NCBI RefSeq assembly: GCF_019112545.1
Contig: NW_025064880.1
Span: forward strand, 1,369,719 to 1,433,718
Direction: 5' to 3'
Origin: Guyanagaster necrorhizus
Lineage: Eukaryota > Basidiomycota > Agaricomycetes > Agaricales > Physalacriaceae
Length of the DNA: 64,000 nt
The notes under the pieces are model-generated. The model saw only the letters and a list, made by a program, of their open reading frames with translations, searched no databases and was not told the origin of the DNA. A program made the translations under genes and the position numbers. Positions within the stretch are counted from its first letter, which is position 1, and every line of letters begins with the position of its first letter. Below, in pieces: positions 48,361 through 60,400 of the stretch.

Positions 48361-50204
48361 TTAGACTGTCACCCAAGGTTGACTGACGAGCTGTTGCACG
48401 GACAGTAGCGCACGGTATCGAACATCCGGGTCTTCGTGGGTCATGAGTTCCATTACGCGTGTCTTGCCACCGAGGTCCGTAATCAATCTATAGACACAAC
48501 GTTACATTCAATCGTGAAAAGTTCAACAATTCAAACATACTTCTTGCCCCTCTCACAGTGCTTGACGTATTGACCAACATCATGAGCAGCAACGGCTAGC
48601 ACGGTAGGATCACTAGACTCATTCAATAGCTTCAACAGCATCCTAGAGAAAAGGTCTCCTCTCAACTATTACTTGAAGAGAATGAAGAAAGCTTACTTCA
48701 ATTGCTGGCAATCTTGCTCATTAAGCTTGGTCGCGTTCTCCTTCCAGAAATCATCGGATTCGTGCACAGGTGTCCAAGATAGATGTCCTGAAGATAGCTC
48801 TGATGTATATTCATCATACGTCCTGGGAAAGACTTGAGTTGGGTCAGTAAAAAAGAAAATAATGACACACGTTAGGCTGTAGAAGTTCTTATTTAGTTCA
48901 TCACGAAGAAACTGGACATCTTCTACAATATCCTCATCTGTGAATTTCCGGGTGCAAAGGTTCTTTGCGAATGGAAGCAGTTGAGAGACAAGCATAGCGG
49001 GGAGATTAGCAGCGGGTGCTTTAGTAAGAAGGTTCTGGAGAGGCGAAGGGGTGGGGGGAGGAAGTATCAGGCTATTCTTGAAGATCACAAAGAGAAGAAT
49101 ATACTCACTCGGAAGGTCGCGGCGATGACGCGGATGACCTTTTCCTTCGCTGCGCCCTGAGCGACGTCGATGAGAAGGGGTATTATATTGTACTTCCTAG
49201 AAGAATACGTTAATGAGCACTGAATGCAGGGTCAAGGAAAAAGACAAAGACTTGTCGAATTGTTCGGCAATATTTTGCTCAAATGACAGAAGCCATATTG
49301 AAAAGGCGACTTGATAGCTCATCTGAGCCGTTGGCTTACGTTTCAGAATGTCAACAAATCTGCGATATTCAAGCAAAGACAGTTAAAATTAGCGCCAAGA
49401 CGAACCCAACAATTATGCCAGCTATGTCCCAAACGGCTTGACGACATTCTGGTCGCGTCAGGAGTGCCTCTAAACATTGAACGGCAACATCGCGCCTATT
49501 GGGTGACTTTCCTTGAACGAATCCAGCAAGCGTAACAAGGAACGGCTGAAGATATTGGTGTTGTAGTGGGTATGGTTCAGAGCTATGAATAGAGTACGAT
49601 TAGAACGCTGTTTTTGGGAGATGAATAGGCCAAGTACCAGAGGAGGACGGTCAGGATTTGTGCGGCCTTCAGTTGCATGAATTCATCTTGGGTATCAAGA
49701 GTTCTGTAAGGAACTGAGTCAAGAAGAGTACAGTATGCGAATTGGCGTACCGTAGCAGAGGAACGTAAGGAAGTTCTGGGTCGGTTTCAACAGTGGAAGT
49801 GAAAAGAAGTACCCGTTCATCATGGTCTGTGTACAACTGAGACTCACACTACGCGTACACTTGAAGGATAACGTACCGGTGAGCGCATCGACCATAAGGA
49901 CAAGGATGTATTGCATAGTGTCCACCCGCTGCAGCTTCTTGAGAAGGCGAAGGTACAGCGACGCATACGTGCGGGAATCCGACAGCAAGATAGACTCAAT
50001 CTTTGCCTTTGGTTGTCTGTCTACTTTCTTGATGAGGGCAAGTTCCTCAGAGGTGATGAGATCAGCTCTCTGGTAACCCTGTTCGTGAATTCGATATTGT
50101 GTTCATATGAAGGCGAGGAGTCGTACCTCCCACGGAACCGGCTTTGAACGAATCTTTATCGAGGCGTCATCGAGGTAGGTGTTGGAAACGAGGGATACAG
50201 ACAT
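48361..50204 (-). CDS. VMA13: V-type ATPase subunit H
   Basis: Peripheral V1 subunit that couples V1 to Vo and silences free V1. The start at 50204: MSVSLVSNTYLDDASIKIRS, PVPWEGYQRADLITSEELAL and KIESILLSDSRTYASLYLRL. Then DHDERVLLF, DPELPYVPLLRTLD, DEFMQLKAAQILTVLL, YNIIPLLIDVAQGAAKEKVI, NLLTKAPAANLPAMLVSQLL, TDEDIVEDVQFLRDELN, LSWTPVHESDDFWKENATKL and the HEAT/armadillo C-terminal end: LLKLLNESSDPTVLAVAAHD, HEDPDVRYRALLSVQQLV, NQPWVTV. The whole protein (about 435 residues) is alpha-solenoid, as expected. About ten introns. Confidence 0.94.
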
Positions 50205-50522
50205 TGTGATGAACGGAAACAAGCTATGATTTAGCGTATGCTGTATATGCTATCTTGGCAGGCACTTCTCACGATGCACGTGCTGCAAATTTCCTCAAAT
50301 CTGAGAGACTTAGGCTTGGACGGTCAGTGCAGCAGTATGTTGTCCAGAAGTGTCGTTGCGACATGTAGCTGGCACACAAGATGTAACATTTTCTGCTATT
50401 TTCTCTATCTTTGCTGACATTTTCCAGGCTTTGCTCGGACGCTGGCTACTGAGGTCGGAATACTATCACTTGCCTCAACATCGACAGACCTCCCGCCTTC
50501 CCCCAAAAAGACACCCAGACCT

Positions 50523-51356
50523 ATGATTTCAGCCGCCGTCATCCTCAACAGATCTCCACTTATAACTCGTAGTCCTAGCACCTTTGAACGCGCGTATTAT
50601 AGCTACCAAGCCCGTCTCCGACGCGCCCTTCATAATCCATTCCCGTACGACTTTTATTTTAAGGAAGGGTCCATTCTCGAAACACGGTTTAACGTCGAGG
50701 AGCGAAAACGGGAACGACGGGTGTTTGGACCTCTATTCGGCATCGATGACGATGTAGACCAGGAGAAGGCAAAGGCGGCTCGAGCGGCGGCGGCGCAACT
50801 CGCAGAGCAGGAAGGAGAGTACGAGGAGATGGTACCGCGGCTGCATCCATCGGACGTGAGTCGGGACATCAAGAGCCTTGATCGTAAGGGAAAGCGGAAC
50901 ATCTATCTTTTGCTGAAAACAGAGCAAGATGTATGGCGTTTCCCTCAGGGAGGTCTTGAGAAGAACGAGCTTCTCCACCAGGTGAAATGCTTGCTGTCCA
51001 ATCAACTATCTCTCTGATACCCTGTTTAGGCTGCCCAGCGAGACCTCTATGCCGAGTGTGGTCAGTATATGGACTCGTGGATTGTCAGCAGAAATCCTGT
51101 CGGTGTCTACAAGCCTCCCGTCCTGTCAATACCCGGCCAATTCATACGCCCAGTGAGTCTGTCATGTTCAACAATCTAGCAAACACTGACCAGCCACCAG
51201 GAGGTTACCTTTTTCTTCAAAGGTCACATCATGGCAGGCCAAGTACGCCCGGGGGAAGGCATCTCTGACTTTGCTTGGCTGACAAAGCAGGAAATCGAAG
51301 GCAAAGTAGAAAAGAACTACTGGGATGGCGTTAAGGACATTTTATCTGACTACTGA
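50523..51356 (+). CDS. MRPL17: Mitochondrial large-subunit ribosomal protein mL46
   Basis: Nudix-fold protein of the mitochondrial large ribosomal subunit. The start at 50523 gives MISAAVILNRSPLITRSPST, an Arg/Ser-rich presequence. Then SYQARLRRALHNPFPYDFYF, an acidic/Glu-rich helix, PRLHPSDVSRDIKSLDRKGK, NIYLLLKTEQDVWRFPQGGL (Nudix-type core), intron, AAQRDLYAECGQYMDSWIVS, VYKPP, intron, EVTFFFKGHIMAGQVRPGEG, ISDFAWLTKQEIEGKVEKNY, DGVKDILSDY. The catalytic Nudix glutamates are not all conserved, as usual for this structural protein. Two introns. Confidence 0.92.
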
Positions 51357-51379
51357 AAACATCTACATCCTTCCAAGTT

Positions 51380-52799
51380 CTACTTTGGGGGTGCTGAAAT
51401 AGCTCTTCGCATCTCAGGTCTTTTTCTGGCATCGTCGAAATGCCTGACGATCACAGAGCATTTTGTAGATTGACAGATATGCTTGGAGGAAGCTTTGACA
51501 GCGTCTGAGAACAGAGTCAAACCAGCGGCACGTTCAACAGCTTCGACTGTAGGTTGAGAATCAGCACGGTGCAAGTACTGAGCTGGTGAAGATACAAACC
51601 AGGCACTACAAAGCTTTCTAACAGTGCTTCATCTCGTATGACAGCATTTGGCAACACAAATGCGCCTGTTGATAGTTCGAGTACATCTGGAGTGCTCGGA
51701 GAAGAGGGTTTGGAGGTGAGAACAACTTTGGCGAAGTGGGTCGGCACAGAAATGTTGGGCGGTGAACCAATGACTTCGTGTGTCTATCCATGCGTGTCGA
51801 GACTTGCGTAGGGAGTGTGAAGAACATTCAACTTACAATGCGCCATTTACCATCGGTATCTTTACGGGGCAAATAGAGGGGGACGGTGAAAACGTAGACG
51901 TCGGCAAAGCTTCCAGTCAGCCTACGGCACCAGTCTTCAAGGTATGCCCAGTCTGAATGAAGAAAATTCATCAGCGGCGATTCCTCTGTGCAGTAGCCAC
52001 TTACAGTGTCGATTGAACCCGTCACCGACCTGGGGCGCAATATTTGACAAGTAAAATGTCTCATTCATGGCTTCCTATTCCCAAATGGCATTAGAAAAGA
52101 ACCCCTGGATATTAGCATTTACACACACCTGTGAGAATTTCGCGTCGGCGGCTGGAACCCTTTCATCCCGGTTAGTACCAGATTGGGCTGGATGACAGGA
52201 GCACACACATATGTCCACGATCATATCCACTTCTGAAATAATCCTGCAAGCGCGCACGGAAAGGAACAGGTATCGACTCATCCTCAATGAACGTGGACTT
52301 GGAACGGTCACCCGATTCGGAAGGCTCCGAAGGGACAAGAGTTGATTTGCCGAGGGAGGCGAGTGTCAAATGTTCTGCGGTCTACAAGACAGGCATTGAG
52401 GACAAAGGAATGAAGCTGATAGAAGCTAAAGACACACCCATACTGGGTGACGGAGCCTGCGGTCGTATGCAGCGACGTAGGCTTTCCGAATTATTGGGTC
52501 CGCGATGGGGCCTTGACGGAAAAGTCAGGAAGACAGTTTGCAAGGTATATGCCCTTAGACGCACCAGGGTTGCCATATTTCAGTACTGGAGATGCTAGGG
52601 ATGCAACCGAAGCTACAGCAGAAATCGATGTGCGCCCGGACGGTCCTATGTCGACAACGGGGGGGGTCACTGCCGAGACGGCGGGCGAGACGATGGCATC
52701 TGCTGGGCGGGGTCTTTTACTTGTGAGCGCGACCGTTATACCACCACCAACAATGGCCCCGGCAGTGAAAATGGCTACCTGAAGCAGCGAACCCGACAT
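51380..52799 (-). CDS. NUC1: Mitochondrial endonuclease G-type nuclease
   Basis: Non-specific DNA/RNA endonuclease of the intermembrane space. The start at 52799: MSGSLLQVAIFTAGAIVGGG ITVAL, a membrane anchor. Then a Pro/Ser-rich spacer, VLKYGNPG, intron, KSTFIEDESIPVPFRARLQD, YFRSGYDRGHM joined by an intron to VPAADAKFSQ (the DRGH catalytic motif with metal-binding His), AMNETFYLSNIAPQVGDGFN, WAYLEDWCRRLTGSFADVYV, TGPLYLP-type FTVPLYLPRKDTDGKW, VPTHFAKVVLT, GAFVLPNAVIRDEALLESFV, VEAVERAAGLTLF and a short basic tail stopping at 51380. Where most homologues read FTGPLYLP this copy has FTVPLYLP. Otherwise it looks intact. Confidence 0.92.
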
Positions 52800-53439
52800 T
52801 GAATAATTTATAAATACAGAAAAGAAAAAATTCGAACATGTGCGTGTTGTTTGGCTACAGACTGTTCTCCAAGCACGCTTCCGATGGCTCCCGATGTGCA
52901 CTTGTCGAATTCAATTATTCAGAAACGAGCTTGATTAAAGCTTTTTTGAAGGCACATCCGTGAGACTCAGCCACCAAGATTGGTCCTGGTAGTTAGCCAA
53001 CTAATTTTGGGGTCTTCTCTATAGACGTAATTCCTCTGTCGAAGACAAGAATGCTGATAAATACAGGCCTTCATTGGCAAGGAAATATAACCGTAGCACA
53101 TATTGTTTTATGGAGAGAAGCGGACTATGAGTATGATATATATATGTAGTTAACAGGAAACTGCCAAAAAAAAATTCCACAAAAATGAGAGAAGCAACTT
53201 TTCTTCGTTAAAACAGATTGTATAAAAGAGAGTAAACGTAAAGAGAACGGATGACGAAGGAGTACAGTACATCACAGGAACAACGGCCAAGAGAGAAGCA
53301 AACCAGAGCAAGGATTCATTGAAGAGCAATGTTTAGCGGGCGACGGCAAATGTTCGGGTGAGTGATGATGGACGAAAAGAATGTTAATCTCCTCTGCCAT
53401 CTGCGCCTTCCAAACTATCCGATCGCACTGTGGGCCGCA
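52800..53439. other. Intergenic
   Basis: This 640-bp AT-rich gap separates the NUC1 start from the PIN4-like stop. It contains an A9 run and repeated short AT stretches (around 53140-53180). No supportable gene. Confidence 0.4.
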
Positions 53440-53921
53440 TCAGAACTCCAAAGGTTCGTAAGTTTGAGCATCAAGCCCACCTCTTGACGGTCCACTTTCG
53501 CTAACGCCGACACGACTGTCCCGTCGGCCAAATCCGCCAACACCAGGCCCACGAGGCTGGCGAACAACACCTCCTGGGCTCTCATGCCCGCCGCCACCTC
53601 CACCATTCAGCAGGGAAGTCTGAATGGATGACGGAAGGGTAGGCACCGGAGGAATAGAACTACCCCCGCCAAAGGCACCGCCATTGGAAAACAGGGAGCC
53701 GAAGCCACTGGTGCGGCGAGAAGGCGAGGCGATTGTTGCATAACCTTCGCGGATATTACCGTTCGAGGATCTAGACGTCAGACGAGGGGCCTGTGAGTGA
53801 AGGGTCTTCATGTCCGGCATCGATTTCTTCACGCGAAGAGTGTTCGATGACACAGTAGACCCGGTAGGGGTAAGATAGGCCGATGGAGCCCGGGACAATG
53901 TGTGCGCGGGCTGCCGCTGAG

Positions 53922-53964
<43 letters not shown>

Positions 53965-55260
53965 ATAGAATTTAGCTTACTTAGTTATTTGGCCCTGATT
54001 ATAAGACGTACTCGTTGGGGATCGATGCGAGTAACGACGGCATACCTCTCGTCGCCCTCCCCGACAGAATAATGGTACACGCCGAGTTTCTGGGCGATGA
54101 GATGAACGACTCTTCTTTGCTTGGGCGACAGTGTCCTAGAGAATGCAAGCTCATCGCGCATGCGATCATCCTTGAATAGCAGGATCCTAGAGTAAATCTC
54201 CAACGTCGAGGGATCATTGAGGTCTAATTCATTAGAAGATGATTTATCAGATGAGCTGCTGGGAGTCAAAGGCTGCTGAGATGACATCGCAGGTGGAGCA
54301 GAGGCGAGAGCATGACTATAAGTTGAGCCCGAGATATTCGAGACGTGCGGCGGGGAATACTGCTGCTGTTGCTGATATGCTCCTGAAGAGTAAGATCGTT
54401 GGGAAGGGAAGGGTGCGGGGGAAAGGACGGCGCCGTAGTCTTCGTAAGCAGGGGTAACGATACTGTGTTCCTTTTCGAGCTGCATGGAGCGCATACGACG
54501 AATAGCCTTTTCCCTTTCAATGCGCTCCTTCTCACTAGCCTGGAGGACTTTCTTGTACTCGACGCGTAGCTTGCGACCCTGCACGTCGAAGCCGTTTAAG
54601 GCAGCGACGACGGCATCAGCGTCGGCGGCCTGGCGAAAGTTTGCAAAAGCAAGACCACGGAAAGAACCCTGCTGGTCAAGATGATAATTGAAAGCGTAAG
54701 GTGTAGGGATAGCCAAAGAAGCCTGGAAATAATAAAATAAGGGAGAGATTAGTAGAAGATGAATGTCGACGCACAATTATATCAAGGAGAGTTTCGCGCT
54801 TGACATTGAATGGTATATTTTTGATAACGATGGCAGTAGGGATGATCTCGTCATCTGAATTTTGGATAGGTGTAGTTGGAGCAATAGGGGGAGGATTAAG
54901 ATGGCTCATAGGTGGGGAACCGCCAGCGGAAGAAAAGTCCGAATTGTTTTGTGGAGAGAGGGAGCGACCGTCTGATGAATTGTCGAGCCATTGCTGGAAA
55001 AAAAAAACCGTAAAAAATGAACAGGACAGTAGGCAGGGAAGAAGACGTACGGTCGGGAGGCCGCTGCGGAGGGGTTTGCTCTTGAGGGGGGACTGGCCTG
55101 TCGTTAAAGGATTATACTGGGACTGGACAGGAATTCCAGGCGAGGTTGCATAATGATAATGAGGCCTGCTGCCACTGTTGCCTTCGTAATCGTAAGTGTC
55201 GTGAAGACGTTGCTGGGAGGAAAGCGACAGAGAGGATATGTCTGGAGGAGAGCTGGTCAT
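53440..55260 (-). CDS. PIN4: RRM/R3H RNA-binding protein, Pin4/Cip2-like
   Basis: RNA-binding regulator linked in yeasts to mRNA stability, the G2/M checkpoint and stress. The start chosen is ATG 55260 (MTSSPPDISSLSLSSQQRLH); an in-frame ATG at 55284 also exists. The order is a Ser/Pro-rich N-terminus, then an RRM with TAIVIKNIPFNVKRETLLDI (RNP2) and GSFRGLAFANFRQAADADAV (RNP1), a helical basic segment (KERIEREKAIRRMRSMQLEK), a low-complexity stretch, and an R3H domain: FKDDRMRDELAFSR, KQRRVVHLIAQKLGVYHYSV. The last intron ends inside a (CAG)13 run, giving a polyglutamine segment, followed by a Ser/Gly-rich C-terminus (GGGGGGHESPGG) and the end YEPLEF. The symbol reflects family likeness, not proven orthology. 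Confidence 0.85.
53926..53964 (-). repeat. (CAG)13 trinucleotide repeat at an exon start
   Basis: Thirteen CTG units on the plus strand, CAG in the coding sense. The first unit read on the minus strand (53964-53962) is the splice acceptor of the preceding intron, whose donor is gtacgt at about 54013; the rest encode glutamines followed by QPQRQ. Confidence 0.9.
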
Positions 55261-55460
55261 TATATGTAGCCTGGTATCAGCCAACGACTCGTGAATACGA
55301 CGAAAAGGAAAATTGCAGACAGAGAAAAGTTAAAGACGAAGGAAAGCTGGGAAAAGCTCGTTCTCGCTGTTGTTCTTTGCTTATCGTCTCGCCACGAGGC
55401 TTTACTATATATGGGAACCGAAGAATGCACAAAAATCATCCAAAAAATATATATAATATT

Positions 55461-55848
55461 CTACTGTCTGCTGGCGCCTATTGCTACTGGTTTCGGTAGG
55501 GGTAACAGATGATCTACGTCAATGGGAACACGAACACTCCCTGAGTGATCCCAAGGGCCCCGCCGAACTTTGACAGATCCTGACTGCCGTGCTACACTCG
55601 ACGGACTTGAATTTGAGTAATTTGACGCGACAGGCAGGCAATGCAGGCCCCTCGCAGGCGGACTAGGTCCCTTGCCCACTGAATGAGGCGGGTAAAACGT
55701 GGGTCGCGGCACGGCCGGGAGTGTATGTTTGGGCGCACTAGGTAAATAGATAAATATAAGCGAGACTGGTGCTGGTGTAGACTCACTTTCGCGGGGGTGC
55801 TGGACCAGGTACCAGGCGAAGAGCCGTTGGAGGTGGTCGTCGAGGCAT
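55461..55848 (-). CDS. Small proline-rich hypothetical protein
   Basis: Two exons joined by a GT-AG intron (donor gtgagt at about 55784, acceptor ctag near 55739). The reading is MPRRPPPTALRLVPGPAPPR then NAPKHTLPAVPRPTFYPPHS, LPVASNYSNSS, RRGPWDHSGSVRVPIDVDHL and the stop at 55461. About 115 residues, rich in Pro, Arg and Ser, with no membrane segment or known domain. The WDHSGSVRVPIDVDHLLPLP end looks protein-like rather than random. The minus-strand arrangement next to PIN4 and UBE2C is not informative. I do not recognise it. Confidence 0.5.
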
Positions 55849-56307
55849 GAATAAAGGAATGATGCTTTTCTGCTTGCAGAAGGTAGTTTGTCTGGTTGAT
55901 AGATAGATGAGAGATGTTTCTTGTACTAAAGTTGGCAGCTTACTTGCTCGTACAGAAAAAGAAAAATGGCAACCGGTGCCAGTGATCTACTCGAAAAGTC
56001 CTAGCGCTCAACACGCAATTTAAGTATTGTTCATGAATCGCAGTGGCCGCACTGAGTAAGGAAACAAGACGTCCCACCGTTACGTAATAATAAGTTCATG
56101 AACAAAAGCTTTTTTTGACTGTCCAATGTCTTCAAAGTATGTAGCCTACGGTGGCTTTCTGGTGGTTGCCGGCACCCACGGATGTGTTCTAAGTAGCAGA
56201 TTCTAATCACCTATCTATTCCCGTGATGATTGATTATATGTACAACAGTAGATGGTTTCAAGGAGATAACCAACAGAACATCGTACTTATATACAAGGCG
56301 AAAGGAA
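55849..56307. other. Intergenic
   Basis: Upstream region of the small hypothetical gene and 3' flank of UBE2C, 459 bases. Nothing recognisable. Confidence 0.4.
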
Positions 56308-57214
56308 TCAAGCATTATTGACAGGTCGGTAATGTCTCATCAAGTGCGCCTTAAAGACTACAAGTATCACCATTCAGTTCAAAAGCCGCCGAAAAGATGA
56401 ATTTAAAAGTACTCACTATCAGGATTGTTCCAGGCATTAGCGGCCTCCGAATTAAGAGGAGATGCGTTGTTCGGTTCTATCAAAAACTTTAGCATGATTC
56501 AATTTTCCGGGCACCGGCCCCACTTACCCCCAAGCAGTGATTGCAAGGACAATAGAATTGTTTGGACGCTATATACAGCCGACCATTTGTCCTGGGTGAT
56601 TTTCTGTTAGCCCGTGGAGATAAGTATCCCACCCATCCAACGAACCTGCAGTATATCCAAGCATATGGCGCCTCCCGTGATATCAACGTTTGGATGGAAA
56701 CAGGGTGTATCGAACTTGATGGCTGGAGGTACATAGGGATAGTTTGAGGGAAAGTTTATTGATATTTTGAACGTTAGTCCATCGTAAATCTGTTCGGGGG
56801 GCGTTCGGCTATGACCCTGGATTATTGCAGAACCGAACGCACCGTTCCTGCGGGTCCTTCTATCGTACCCGCCCACTCAAACAGATTGCCGTCATGTTTT
56901 GGGAACGCGGACTGTGATTAAAAGTAAGCACAACGTTTTTTGGTTCAGAAGCACATGGAAGACTGACTATGCCCGGCGAGGCGTTCATCTAGTGGGGCGG
57001 TCAATAAAGAGAGAGCACGCGACAGACATGAAAACTCACCATCAGCGTCATCAGCTCATTACCCAAGCTAGAAAAGGCATATTAGAGTGCCATCAAAAAT
57101 TTCGCGTCGCATCATGTACCGTTTCTGAACACTGCCCACCCCCTGCGGGGTAGTGCTGGGTACAGTGGTTTTCTGAGGAGACCGGGGTGGAATCGTGGCA
57201 GATATTTGCTCCAT
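56308..57214 (-). CDS. UBE2C: Ubiquitin-conjugating enzyme E2 C (APC/C E2)
   Basis: E2 that works with the anaphase-promoting complex to ubiquitinate cyclins and securin. The start at 57214 gives [20 protein letters not shown], an unstructured N-terminus. An intron leads to [11 protein letters not shown], then [20 protein letters not shown] and [20 protein letters not shown] (the intron falls after GT), [27 protein letters not shown] with the catalytic cysteine, [40 protein letters not shown] and a short end [15 protein letters not shown] at 56308. Five or six introns of about 50 nt. The KRLxxELM and FPxxDNLFxWxGTI pattern separates UBE2C from other E2s. Confidence 0.93.
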
Positions 57215-57426
57215 TGAAAGTAGTGCAGGGAGGTTGAGAGTAAGACGGATGATGGTCGTAGAGTGCAAGGAAAATATACAGGCGCAAATGGTGGCAAAAA
57301 GACAGAAGAGTGAAATTCATCAGGGCCGTTGTCACTCGAACGACACGTGATGGTGACTAGGCCGGCCGTGAGAGCTCTCGGCACGAGCCCTAACCTTAGC
57401 GTTATACCCTTCCCCCCATCCCGACG
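57215..57426. promoter_or_regulatory. Divergent promoter, UBE2C / EDE1
   Basis: These 212 bp lie between the two start codons. No clear TATA box is seen; CT-rich sequence (TTCCCCCCATCC) directly precedes the EDE1 ATG. Confidence 0.4.
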
Positions 57427-60400
57427 ATGACCGCCAATTTTCAGGCCACGGCGGGCGAACTCTCGCTCGTCACACGAATATTCGCTCAATCTGACCCAAA
57501 GAAAACGGGATTCTTGTCTGGAGATGTTGCTGTACGAGTCTTTGGTGGAGCCAAGCTTCCGCCCACGGTTCTCGGGGAAATATGGAATATTGCAGATGAT
57601 GAAAACCGGGGGTCGTTGAATACTAAAGGTGTGGCAGTAGCAATCAGGCTCATAGGATGGGCGCAGAAGGGTGAAAAAGTTACTCCTGCTCTTGTTAATC
57701 AAGGTGCGTAAACTGCACCCAATTACCAAGTACCATTCTGACGCTGAGGCCCGTTAGCTGGACCTTTGCCAACTATTGAGGGTATTTCAGGTGTTTCTAC
57801 TCACAATACTGGACTATCAATACCTCGCTCGCCGCCACCAGTCTCTGGATTACCTCCATTTACTGCCCAGGATAAGGCCAAGTTCCAAAATATGTTCCTG
57901 AAGTCCGGGCCTACAAACGGACTTCTCAGTGGTGAATATTCTCAGCTTCAGTACTCAGTTTCAGTCCTGATACTCTTGACAACTCAAGGTGAACAGGCTC
58001 GCGATATTCTTTTAAAGTCAAAATTGCCAAATGATAAACTCGGTCAAATTTGGTTCGTCATCACTATACCCTGAGTGTTCTACACTTCACCTTCGTACTC
58101 CAGGAATCTCGCAGATACCCGTAATCGTGGCTCGCTCGACGCAGTCGACTTCGCTATTGCGATGTATTTCGTACAAGGAGCAATGTCCGGGCAAATTACC
58201 ACTATCCCCCCGGTGTTATCACCTGCTTTGTACCAACAGGCTTCAGGATTTCCGGCGACACAGAGCGCCATCCGAGCTCAAACGACAGGGACCAGTGGCT
58301 CTTTCAGCCCTATCAATAGCACTTTCTCTCAGAGAAGCGTGCAGTCTCAGTACACAGGGCAGAACCAGCTACCTTTACAGCCAGATGTCACAGGCGGTTT
58401 TCCGGCACGCAGGGGTCCTCCTGTACCTCCTCATCTTCCTGCACGGCCTAGTCCCTCACAAGTTGGATCCGGGGCGTTTGGCCGGTCCAGTGTGAGCACC
58501 CATTGGGATATCACACCGGCGGAGAAGGCCAATTCCGACAAGTTCTTTGATAACCTCGATTCTCAGAGACGGGGCTACATTGAAGGTGATGTTACCGTAC
58601 CATTCATGCTCGAGTCACAACTTGGTGAGGAAGATTTGGCCCGAGTTTGGTAAGTCGCTGTCGTAGGATGCGCTTGTATTCCCGACTTATATACGTATGC
58701 AGGGACCTTGCTGATATTAACAACGATGGTCGCCTCACGCGTGATGGCTTCGCCGTTGCTCTCTATCTCATCAAAAAGAAGCTGGCGGGCATCGATGTAC
58801 CTATAACTCTGCCCCCGACTTTGGTACCGCCTTCCATGCGCAAAGCTGATGGGGCCTCTGCATTCTCACCTGCGCCTGCACCTTCTCCCCCTCCTTCAGC
58901 ACGAGAGCCCGCTATTGATCTGCTGTGGGATGACACGCCAGCCCAACCAGTGTCCACTGCTGCTCCCTCTCGAGCGTTCAGCATTCCCCTCCAGCCAACA
59001 GGCCCTCAAACCTCTGCGGCTGGCTCATCGTTCAACTCGCCCTCTCAACCTCAGCCGGCGGCCCAAGACCCATTCCGTTCCTCACCCTTTGGATCCGGAT
59101 CTGGTAAGCTTTTGCGTCGTAAGGCCTTTAGAGTGATTAACACGTTGCAGCTGCAGCGAAGGATCTACTCAGTGATGATGATGACGTCCAAGCTGCGCCT
59201 CCTCGATTGCACGATCAATCTGCTGAGATCGGTAACACTCAAAACCAGCTTAACTCCACGAACCGATCATTGGAAACCGCCAAGACCAACCGAGCTTCTG
59301 TTGAACAAACTCTTGCTAACCAGGCTGCTCAATTAAGTGCACTTCAGACTCAGCTTTCGTCGGCAAAGGCTGCCTATGAGACAGAAACGAAACTATTATC
59401 AACTCTCCGGGATCGTCTGAACACTCAGACGGCGGAAATTCAGAAGACCCGGGAGACCCTTATCAGTGCAGAAAGTGACTTGAGCGCTGTTCGAGTTGAA
59501 AAGGCAGAGGTTGAAGGTGCCTTTTTGCGGGACAAAGAAGAGGCTAGGGAGTTGCATCGTAGGATGTTGGAAGTTAGCCAACAAGCTGACACATTGAAGG
59601 CGGAGATGGAGAAATCCAAGAAAGAAGCGAAACAGCAGAAGGGATTGCTCGCAATTGCGAAGAAGCAGCTGAGCACTAAGGAGGCTGACAGAGCCAAGGC
59701 CGAGAAGGAGTTGCAAGAGGCTAATGCCGAGTTGGCTGCGGTGAATAAGGAGAAGATAGAGACGGAGATGCAGATTGCAGAGTTGGATGCTGCTCCGATC
59801 ATTGCACCTGCTCCAGAACGGGCACTTTCGTCGGACTCGCTGGCTTTTGCTGCGTCGCATGCTTTGCCTGTTACACCTGATCCGACAAGTCCAGCTGTTA
59901 GCACGAAGAGCAACAACCCCTTCGATAGGCTTGCACTGTCTTCTGGTCATTCGACTCCACGCTCAGAATCTCCTTTTATGCCGTTTGCGGCTACCTCTCT
60001 TCCAAGCCCGCCCACCGGCGCCCCTAGTTCAAACGTCGCTGCTGACAGTGGTGATCACTTTGGTTTCTCTCAAGCATTCGAAAGCTTGGACGTACCGCCC
60101 GAACTGGCGGTGTTGGATGCTACTAAGGCTCCTATTGAAGAACCGGAAGCATCCACTCCAAAATTGCCTGCTGCCGAGGTGCCTAATGGACTACCAACAT
60201 CGGAAGCGCCCATTTCGCCCGGTTCCGCTAGTGAGACCGAGGTTTTTACTACTCCACCTACGACATCTGCAGGTCTCCTAGAATCCGCTAATGGCAAACA
60301 ATCGACATTGGAAGTTACGTCATCCAAATTTCCCCCCCTTGATGAACCTGTTACTGTTGCGCCTACTCCCGAAAGCGATGTTCCTACGGAGCCTTCAAGG

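Noticed and set aside
59399..59950. Long open frames on the strand opposite the EDE1 coiled coil
   Set aside because: Leu/Ser-rich shadows of Lys/Glu/Ala codons; the coiled coil on the plus strand explains the composition.
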